A stretch of 10,975 nt of DNA from Bacillota bacterium (lineage in GTDB: Bacteria; Bacillota; Clostridia; Oscillospirales; Acutalibacteraceae): positions 1 to 10,975 of the forward strand of contig JAEWRF010000171.1 in the NCBI GenBank assembly GCA_023460155.1. Reading direction: 5' to 3'. Both the position numbers and the translations under genes were made by a program. The notes under the pieces were generated by a model. It did not search any database and was not told the origin of the DNA. It was given only the letters and a program-made list of their open reading frames with translations. Positions 6,433 to 10,975 of this stretch are shown here, one piece after another. Positions within the stretch are counted from its first letter, which is position 1; every line of letters begins with the position of its first letter.

Positions 6433-6784
6433 TGCTTCCGGTCTCCGTGCGGCCCTGCCCCTTGACCGTCAGGATGCCGTCCAGTGTGGTTGCCGTGATA
6501 TTCAACCGCCCGGCTGTGGCGATGTCGTTTTTTATGTCCTCATTCACACCGTCGCCGCAGACAACCAGCACATGGGAGCGGCGCAGAAGGTCGCGCCCGA
6601 TGTCAATGCCGCTTTTATGTTCCTCCGGGATCGCATCGTTGAGAATGAGGAGCAGATAAAGCAGGGGGCAGACCGGGGAAAATCCGGCTTCGTATGCCGC
6701 CCGACAGTATCGCGCCGCCTGTTTCGCGTCCGCGTTTTGGTCGCCGCTCCATGCGGCTGTAATGTATGCCAATGGTCTTTTCAT
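6419..6784 (-). CDS. DUF7768/DUF4406-type nucleoside deoxyribosyltransferase-like protein
   Basis: The 121-residue protein begins MKRPLAYITAAWSGD and carries ARYCRAAYEAGFSPVCPLLYL, the segment EEHKSGIDIGRDLLRRSHVLVVCGD, and NEDIKNDIATAGRLNI. This pattern (short β-strand with a Gly-containing loop, then a C-P-L segment, then 'L-x-x-S-H-V-L-V-V-C-G-D') matches small DUF7768/DUF4406 proteins, which share the fold of nucleoside 2-deoxyribosyltransferases. The biochemical activity in ICEs is not established. GGAGG lies 10 bases before the ATG. The stop overlaps the ardA start by 14 bases, so the two are a translational unit. No membrane segment or signal peptide is present. Confidence 0.85.
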   Translation of the reverse strand: MKRPLAYITAAWSGDQNADAKQAARYCRAAYEAGFSPVCPLLYLLLILNDAIPEEHKSGIDIGRDLLRRSHVLVVCGDGVNEDIKNDIATAGRLNITATTLDGILTVKGQGRTETGSNERD

Positions 6785-6833
6785 ATAGAAAGCACCTCCG
6801 TTTCTGTCGCGCCGAATGTGTCAGCCTTTTCCC

Positions 6834-6863
6834 CCGCCCTTTCCACTCATGGAAAGGGGGCGG
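6834..6863. repeat. Hairpin upstream of the DUF7768-type gene
   Basis: CCCTTTCCA (6837-6845) pairs perfectly with TGGAAAGGG (6850-6858) around a CTCA loop, and CCG/CGG at 6834-6836 and 6861-6863 can add an outer stem. It lies in the parB to DUF7768-type gene interval beside the larger structured element. No T-run follows on either strand, so its role is unclear. Confidence 0.6.
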
Positions 6864-6876
6864 CTCAAGGGAATAT

Positions 6877-7005
6877 CCCCGTCGCATGGCCGCAGGAAAG
6901 CACAGCCGGAGCCCGCCGTCAAGAGCAAGGCCGCTTCGCGGTGGTGCTCCGCGCCACTCTTGACGGCGAACATCCGGCTATGCTATGAAAATAGCGGCGA
7001 CGGGG
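6877..7005. ncRNA. Three-tier imperfect inverted repeat, candidate structured RNA
   Basis: Three nested pairs of arms are visible. The outer is CCCCGTCGC (6877-6885) with 6997-7005. The middle is AGCACAGCCGG (6899-6909) with 6974-6984, one mismatch. The inner is CGCCGTCAAGAG (6914-6925) with 6957-6968, perfect over 12 bp. The tip carries CCGC-TTC-GCGG (6931-6941). Together they form a 129-base rod with internal loops. No convincing ORF spans it. It lies between parB and the DUF7768-type gene, which share a strand, so it would be in the intercistronic RNA if they are co-transcribed. It matches no RNA class I can name. It could also act as DNA, for example as a binding site or transfer-related structure. 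Confidence 0.55.
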
Positions 7006-7030
7006 AATAAATCCTTTGAGCATCGGGGTA

Positions 7031-7045
7031 CGGGGCAGCGCCCCG
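7031..7045 (-). terminator. GC-rich hairpin just after parB
   Basis: CGGGGC (7031-7036) and GCCCCG (7040-7045) flank a 3-base loop, one base beyond the parB stop on the minus strand. The stem is short and GC-rich but is not followed by a T-run. It may be a weak terminator or an mRNA-stabilising end. Confidence 0.35.
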
Positions 7046-7046
7046 C

Positions 7047-8423
7047 TTACTTCTCCTGTTCGGCCTGTTTTTCCGGCTTGGCAAGCTCCGGCTGCTTCTC
7101 CTTCCACTCGTCGAGCAGCTTGATGATTTGATCCTTCATCTCACGTGGGGTCTTTTCCTTTCCGAAATACTGGCTCAATTCCTGACTTGAAATAATCACT
7201 TTGTCTACCTCCTTTTTTTCTTCGAGCATGATTCCGTCGATTACATCGCCGTTCAGCATCCCTTTTTGGTCAAGCTCCCGCATCCGCTGAGCCTGCGAGA
7301 GCGACGGGGCCGACTGCTGGCCCTCAATGGCGACGGCGATATACCGCTGATTTTTCGGCTTGATGAAAGACATTTCCACGGCGGGGGTGAACGAAATTTT
7401 CTTATCGTCCACCATTTTCATCAGGTCGGGAACAAGGTCGTTGAGCTTGATATACCGCTGAACCTGTTTGACCGTCATTTTGTTGCGTTCGGCCACAACC
7501 GCGTTGGAACGCTGACCGTTCTCCGACTTCGGGCCAAGTTGGCCCGAAGTGGAAATGTCGCCCCGCGCACCCTGCCGCTTGATGGCTTCTAACTGCATTT
7601 TCAGGGCTTTGGCCCGTTCGCTCGGCAGGATGTTTTCACGCTGATTGATGTTGTCCTCCACCATCTGCGTGATTGCTTCATCGTCGGAAAGGTTGCGGAC
7701 GATACAGGGCATGTCCGCGTATCCGGCCAATTCGCTGGCTTTCTGGCGGCGGTGGCCGGATACGATTTCATACCCGCCGTCCTCACGGGGCCGGACAATG
7801 GCGGGCTGCGTTACCCCCTTGTCCCGGACGCTTTCCACCATCGCCCGCATTTCATCATCGTCACGGACTTGGAACGGATGATTTTTGAAAGCGTGAAGTT
7901 CCGACAGATTGAGAAAAACAATCTGTTCCGTTTCGCCCTTGCGCGGCGGTTCTTTCGGTTCCTGCGACGATTCCGGGGCCGGGGCAGGGATTTTCTCCTT
8001 CGCCGGGGCCTTTTTCACAAAAGTAAGTTTTTGCTTCTCCGCGCGGGGCTTGCGCTCCTTTTTGGGGGCCTCGTCCGTTTTTTCGGGAGCCGGGGCCTTT
8101 TCGGCCTTATCAACCTTTGGGGGCCTGCCCCTGTGTCCGGGTTTCTTTTCCGACATCAGTTCATTGATTTTGTCGGACAGAACAGCCACGTCGCCGGGGG
8201 CGGGGATGTGTTCGCCGCCGATGTCTGACGGCGCGGGCGGCTCAATCGGTTTTTTCGCCTCATGAGACAGCGCTGCCTTTTCCTCGGCGGTCGGTTCAGG
8301 GGCCGGGGCCTCGCCGCCGACTTCCTGCGTCGGGATGGCGGGAGCGGCTTTTTCCTCTGCCGGGATTTCACCGACCGGGGCGGTTGCCGTTTTCTCCGGC
8401 ATATTGGGTTCGTCTTTTGCCAT
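7047..8423 (-). CDS. parB: ParB/Spo0J-family protein with long disordered N-terminus
   Basis: The 458-residue protein belongs to the ParB/RepB/Spo0J family, which binds centromere-like sites and, in studied members, CTP, for DNA partition or regulation. Residues 1-165 are rich in Pro, Ala, Glu and Lys, and include an AT-hook-like RGRPPK (98-103). The ParB core follows: NLSELHAFKNHPF, GGYEIVSGHRRQKASELAG (216-234, the SGHRR nucleotide-binding box), then EDNINQRENILPSERAKALK (256-275) and the helix-turn-helix around NKMTVKQVQRYIKLNDL (314-330). Residues 292-299 (TSGQLGPK) are encoded by a palindromic repeat inserted in frame in the linker before the helix-turn-helix. The AAGGAGG box lies 8 bases before the ATG. 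No ParA gene is in this window. Confidence 0.93.
   Translation of the reverse strand: MAKDEPNMPEKTATAPVGEIPAEEKAAPAIPTQEVGGEAPAPEPTAEEKAALSHEAKKPIEPPAPSDIGGEHIPAPGDVAVLSDKINELMSEKKPGHRGRPPKVDKAEKAPAPEKTDEAPKKERKPRAEKQKLTFVKKAPAKEKIPAPAPESSQEPKEPPRKGETEQIVFLNLSELHAFKNHPFQVRDDDEMRAMVESVRDKGVTQPAIVRPREDGGYEIVSGHRRQKASELAGYADMPCIVRNLSDDEAITQMVEDNINQRENILPSERAKALKMQLEAIKRQGARGDISTSGQLGPKSENGQRSNAVVAERNKMTVKQVQRYIKLNDLVPDLMKMVDDKKISFTPAVEMSFIKPKNQRYIAVAIEGQQSAPSLSQAQRMRELDQKGMLNGDVIDGIMLEEKKEVDKVIISSQELSQYFGKEKTPREMKDQIIKLLDEWKEKQPELAKPEKQAEQEK
7526..7550. repeat. Palindromic repeat copy 4 (central G), inside parB
   Basis: The arm ACTTCGGGCCAA and its reverse complement flank a central G at 7538, with 12 bp per arm and no extension (G faces G outside). 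It lies inside parB and keeps the reading frame, encoding TSGQLGPK on the minus strand. Confidence 0.95.
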
Positions 8424-8460
8424 GCGTTTTTCCTCCTTGCTGATTTTTTGCAGTAATAAA

Positions 8461-8483
8461 GGGCCGAGAAAAATTCTCCGCCC
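8461..8483 (-). terminator. Likely terminator downstream of the exported-protein gene
   Basis: On the minus strand GGGCGGAGAA pairs with TTCTCGGCCC around a TTT loop (10 positions, one G-G mismatch). It is followed by TTTATT, a modest T-rich tail. It lies 31 bases beyond the stop of the exported-protein gene and before the parB ribosome binding site, so it probably separates the two transcription units, at least partly. Confidence 0.5.
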
Positions 8484-8514
8484 GTTCTGCCTTTGACGCT
8501 ATCAAAATGATTTG

Positions 8515-10377
8515 CTAATCCGCAATTGTGAAATCCAGCGTCAGTTCATGGGAAACGGTTCGCGCGTTCGCCCAGGCTAAGCCGAATTTAGCGGTAAGCG
8601 CCAGATTCCCCGATGCTCCGTTCGCGCCGAGCGTCCCCAACGGCACTTCCGATGCAAGATCACCCGTATAAACAGGCGTTGCCCGTTTAATCGCCGTCCA
8701 GCCGGAACCGGCTGTTTGGCTGATTCCCACGCCGAGCGCCATTCCGCTTCCGGTCTGCGCCGCCGTCAGGCTGTTCCAGTCCGAATAAGCCGTAGGGGCG
8801 GCGTCACCGATTCCGGCGGTCGCTTTCAGGCCCGCGACGGAAACCCTGACGGGAAAAGTGGAATGATTGGTGATCGGAATGTCCGGCGCGGTGAACGGCG
8901 TATCGCTGTTTGGGTCGATGGAATAGCCGATACTGACCGTGTGGGTCACAGAGACAAGTTCATCTGTATAGTAGTGGGTGACAGTCGAAATGTTTCCGGC
9001 ATTGTCCACGGCGGCGATATGAATGTAAAAGCTGCTGCCGGACGGGCGGGGAAAGGTGTAGCTGCCCGACGTAGTTGTAATGCTCCCGTCCGGGACGGTA
9101 TCCGGCTTACTGTCCACCACGATGGAGTAGCCCTTCATCCCGGTTTTTAGGGATGTCGATATGACAGGAGAATCGTACTTCGCGCCGTCGTTCTGGCCGG
9201 TAGCCTCCACATAGTATTGATAGCCGGTTGCGTTGTCTTGAGAAGAATAATTGACGGTATACTGCGTCCGGGCGGAATTGTGCGTGACGCTTGAAATAGC
9301 CGGTTCGTTCGGTGCGTCCAAATCCTGTCCCTTATGGTCGTTCCAGCTTGTGTCGGTCGTGATTTGAGCAAGGTAAAACAGGGTGTTGGCCGTGACGCGC
9401 TGCTCGTCCGGTGTTGCCTCGCCGTTGGAATGGCCAGTCTGGATCATGGCGCAGTTCGACCAACTGGTGAGATAAAAAGTGTTGGTGCCTTGCCCGCCGG
9501 AGCCGGTGGCCTCTGCGCTATTGGGGTAAGTGTAGGGTTGCTGATAGGTCATCCACACATCCCCGAAAGCAAGTTGATTGGAATGGGACATCGGGACGTT
9601 CAGAACCGTACCCACGTCCCCGATTTTCCACGGGTAATTGGTGAGTAGGCCCTTCTTGGAAACCTTGATCTGCGAACTGCCGAGCACAGTATAATGCGGG
9701 ATGGTCTGAATATCGCAGTAGTGCGCGAGTTTGAAGAAATTCGGCATGGAGATAGTATCGTTGTCCACCATCGTGTCATGCCCGAACAGAACGCCGCGCC
9801 CGGTTTTGATAAAGGCGTCGGTCTTGGTTTCCGCTGCGGCGGACAAATCCTGACTTGCGAAAGCGTCCCACGCGCCGAAATACAGCACGTCGTATTTGTA
9901 ACTGCCGTCCGTGTTTTTCAGGTAAGTGTCCGGGTTGGCGTTGAAATCGGAAATCGACACGGTATCCACAGAAATGAGGCCCTTCCCGTAACCTTTGGAA
10001 TCGTATTCGTTCGGCGTTTCCATCCACATTTTAAGGGACGCCGACTTTGGCAGGGTGTAACTCTTGCCGTCCCATGTCGTAAAGGAAACGGTCGGCGCGA
10101 CAACGGGATAGATGTTCAGAACCTTCGCGTTGTCTTTGGCGGGGATGCTCTGAAAGGTTGATTCATGCGCGGATTTGGAATAGAGCATATAGCTGTACGG
10201 CTGGCTTTTGTCGCTGTTTGTCCAGTTCAGCGCCACATAGTTCCCGGACGGATTGGGCGTTGCGGTCAGCGTCAGAACAGACGCGGCGGAGGCCGTGGCG
10301 CTGGGAGAAAAGCCGGACAATAGAAAGCTGGCGGCAAGCAGAGGTACAATTAAAAGCCGCCTGAATGATTGCCTCAA
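8515..10377 (-). CDS. Large exported protein with FN3-like and repeated C-terminal domains (DUF5057-like)
   Basis: The 620-residue product begins with TTG at 10377. This start is chosen because AAAGGAGGG lies 8 bases upstream and the protein then opens with a classic signal peptide (RQSFRRLLIVPLLAASFLLSG, cleavage near ATASA-AS, residue 31). After an FN3-like segment (about 33-80) comes an α/β domain (85-340) containing KYDVLYFGAWD, GRGVLFGHDT and QTGHSNGEATPDEQRVTANTLFYLAQ. This resembles DUF5057 proteins and recalls ThuA/amidotransferase-like folds. An FN3-like domain (355-470, ending AVDNAGNIS) and a C-terminal β domain (475-620) follow. The C-terminal domain is homologous to the next protein upstream (shared VTH, FTAPDI, LKA, and G-x-L-x-L-T-A-x-F/Y-G-L-A). 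No LPXTG motif or membrane anchor is visible, so it is secreted or held non-covalently. Function is unknown; a surface adhesin role is a guess. Confidence 0.85.
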   Translation of the reverse strand: MRQSFRRLLIVPLLAASFLLSGFSPSATASAASVLTLTATPNPSGNYVALNWTNSDKSQPYSYMLYSKSAHESTFQSIPAKDNAKVLNIYPVVAPTVSFTTWDGKSYTLPKSASLKMWMETPNEYDSKGYGKGLISVDTVSISDFNANPDTYLKNTDGSYKYDVLYFGAWDAFASQDLSAAAETKTDAFIKTGRGVLFGHDTMVDNDTISMPNFFKLAHYCDIQTIPHYTVLGSSQIKVSKKGLLTNYPWKIGDVGTVLNVPMSHSNQLAFGDVWMTYQQPYTYPNSAEATGSGGQGTNTFYLTSWSNCAMIQTGHSNGEATPDEQRVTANTLFYLAQITTDTSWNDHKGQDLDAPNEPAISSVTHNSARTQYTVNYSSQDNATGYQYYVEATGQNDGAKYDSPVISTSLKTGMKGYSIVVDSKPDTVPDGSITTTSGSYTFPRPSGSSFYIHIAAVDNAGNISTVTHYYTDELVSVTHTVSIGYSIDPNSDTPFTAPDIPITNHSTFPVRVSVAGLKATAGIGDAAPTAYSDWNSLTAAQTGSGMALGVGISQTAGSGWTAIKRATPVYTGDLASEVPLGTLGANGASGNLALTAKFGLAWANARTVSHELTLDFTIAD

Positions 10378-10384
10378 ATAGAAA

Positions 10385-10393
10385 CCCTCCTTT
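10385..10393 (-). promoter_or_regulatory. Ribosome binding site that fixes a TTG start
   Basis: On the minus strand AAAGGAGGG lies 8 bases (from the GGAGG core) before TTG 10375-10377. The in-frame ATG at 10428 has no such site, would place this box inside the coding region, and would add 17 polar residues before the signal peptide. TTG is therefore the likely start. Confidence 0.8.
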
Positions 10394-10404
10394 CGGCGTG
10401 GAAG

Positions 10405-10429
10405 ATTGGCCGGGAAAATCCCGGCCAAT
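10405..10429. repeat. 11-bp hairpin between the two exported-protein genes
   Basis: ATTGGCCGGGA (10405-10415) pairs perfectly with 10419-10429 around an AAA loop. It lies in the short gap between the stop of the upstream exported-protein gene and the ribosome binding site of the next. No T-run follows on the minus strand. It may attenuate transcription or adjust the expression ratio of the pair. Confidence 0.6.
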
Positions 10430-10445
10430 TCCCGCGCTTATGTTT

Positions 10446-10975
10446 TTATGCGAGCTGGAACTGGAAAACAAGCTGATGGTTGGCCGTGTACGCCCCGTCG
10501 AACGCGAGGCCGTAGTCTGCCGTCAGGGACAGCGCGCCGGAAGTGCTAGGATTCAACGTCCCAATCTGTAACGGAGAATCGTTCACCGCCCAATGGGTGG
10601 AAGTGCTGTACCCGCTGTTCCAGCCGGAATTGCCTTTTGCCGCAATGCCGAGCGCAATGTACTTTTTGGAATCCGCGAGGTTGAGCGAACGCCACGCTTT
10701 TGCGGACGGATCGACGTCGGTGAAGGTAAGAGAACCGCCCGAAGCGGCTTTCAGAGACTCCACCGTGGCGATCACCGCAACTTTGGTGTTGTTGGTCACT
10801 GCGATGTCGGGGGCGGTAAAGGTCTCGGCGTCCGGACTGATGGCGTAGGCCACGTTGATCGGGTGGGTGACGGAGATGGTCAGCGGCGAAATGGAGCCGT
10901 TGATCGTCACGTTGCCCGTAATGCTGCCTGTGCCGGTGTCGGTTTTGTCGGCGGCGAACGCCGGGACTGCCGCCG
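10446..10975 (-). CDS. Exported protein sharing the C-terminal β domain (5' end outside window)
   Basis: The frame is open to the right edge, so the GTG at 10910 is not needed as a start. The first visible residues, AAVPAFA followed by ADKTDTGTGSITGNVTINGS, look like the end of a signal peptide with A-x-A cleavage. The roughly 170 residues seen are Thr/Ser/Ala/Gly-rich with β-strand patterning (SVTHPINVAYAISPD, FTAPDIAVTNNT, GALSLTADYGLAFDG) and no cysteine. The protein is clearly homologous to residues 475-620 of the downstream exported protein, which suggests duplication of a secreted β-sandwich module. The tail NHQLVFQFQLA has no sorting signal. It probably forms an operon with the downstream gene, 68 bases away. 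The family was not recognised. Confidence 0.8.
   Translation of the reverse strand, partial: AAVPAFAADKTDTGTGSITGNVTINGSISPLTISVTHPINVAYAISPDAETFTAPDIAVTNNTKVAVIATVESLKAASGGSLTFTDVDPSAKAWRSLNLADSKKYIALGIAAKGNSGWNSGYSTSTHWAVNDSPLQIGTLNPSTSGALSLTADYGLAFDGAYTANHQLVFQFQLA

Noticed and set aside
5698..6465. 255-codon plus-strand ORF opposite ardA
   Set aside because: It is the antisense shadow of ardA. The minus-strand product is clearly ArdA and the plus-strand translation has no recognisable features.
1927..7550. Palindromic copies as a CRISPR array or insertion sequence ends
   Set aside because: The four copies are 0.8 to 2.4 kb apart with genes between them, so there is no repeat-spacer rhythm, and no transposase is encoded between or beside them.
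7752..8228. 158-codon plus-strand ORF opposite parB
   Set aside because: It is antisense to ParB, and its Phe/Arg/Gly-rich translation reflects the reversed Lys/Glu/Pro-rich low-complexity tail.
10446..10910. Complete gene starting at the GTG at 10910
   Set aside because: The frame stays open beyond that point to the window edge and shows a signal-peptide end (AAVPAFA-AD), so the GTG is an internal valine codon and the true start lies outside.

Overview
The window looks like part of an integrative and conjugative element (ICE) of a gut-type Clostridia bacterium (Firmicutes; Oscillospiraceae or Lachnospiraceae-like). The evidence is the gene set on the minus strand: a VirD4-like coupling ATPase of the clostridial CD1115 type, a PcfB/DUF3801 accessory protein, a DUF6674-type coiled-coil protein, ArdA antirestriction protein, a DUF7768-type small protein and a ParB-family protein. 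Ribosome binding sites are strong and of AAGGAGG type. No tool was run: family names come from recognising motifs by eye.

Layout. (1) Positions 1-1497, plus strand, visibly more AT-rich than the rest: the tail of a DUF5655-like protein, then a membrane-anchored protein of unknown function whose longest start overlaps the first gene's stop as ATGA. This looks like cargo or the chromosomal flank. (2) Positions 1498-1952: no sizeable gene; two tiny ORFs, a small dyad, and an 18-bp perfect hairpin next to the first copy of a 25-bp palindrome. The composition and strand switch here probably marks a junction. (3) Positions 1953-5115, minus strand: DUF6674-like gene, pcfB and virD4, read in that order, the last two overlapping. 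(4) Positions 5270-5722, plus strand: a GyrI-like gene broken by one in-frame TAG. (5) Positions 5719-6784, minus strand: a DUF7768-type gene and ardA, overlapping. (6) Positions 6785-7046: a non-coding stretch folding into a three-tier inverted repeat. (7) Positions 7047-8423, minus strand: parB with a long disordered N-terminus. (8) Positions 8515-10975, minus strand: two exported proteins sharing a homologous C-terminal domain; the first uses a TTG start and the second runs off the window.

How the parts fit. The coupling ATPase and PcfB would bring the relaxosome to the transfer channel. ArdA would shield incoming DNA from type I restriction. ParB would help maintenance or regulation. The exported pair may act at the cell surface, though nothing in the sequence proves a mating role.

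The most unusual signals are a palindrome present four times (12-bp identical arms around one central base), one copy being translated in frame inside ParB; the large structured non-coding element beside parB; the otherwise intact amber-interrupted GyrI-like gene; and the membrane-anchored cargo protein.
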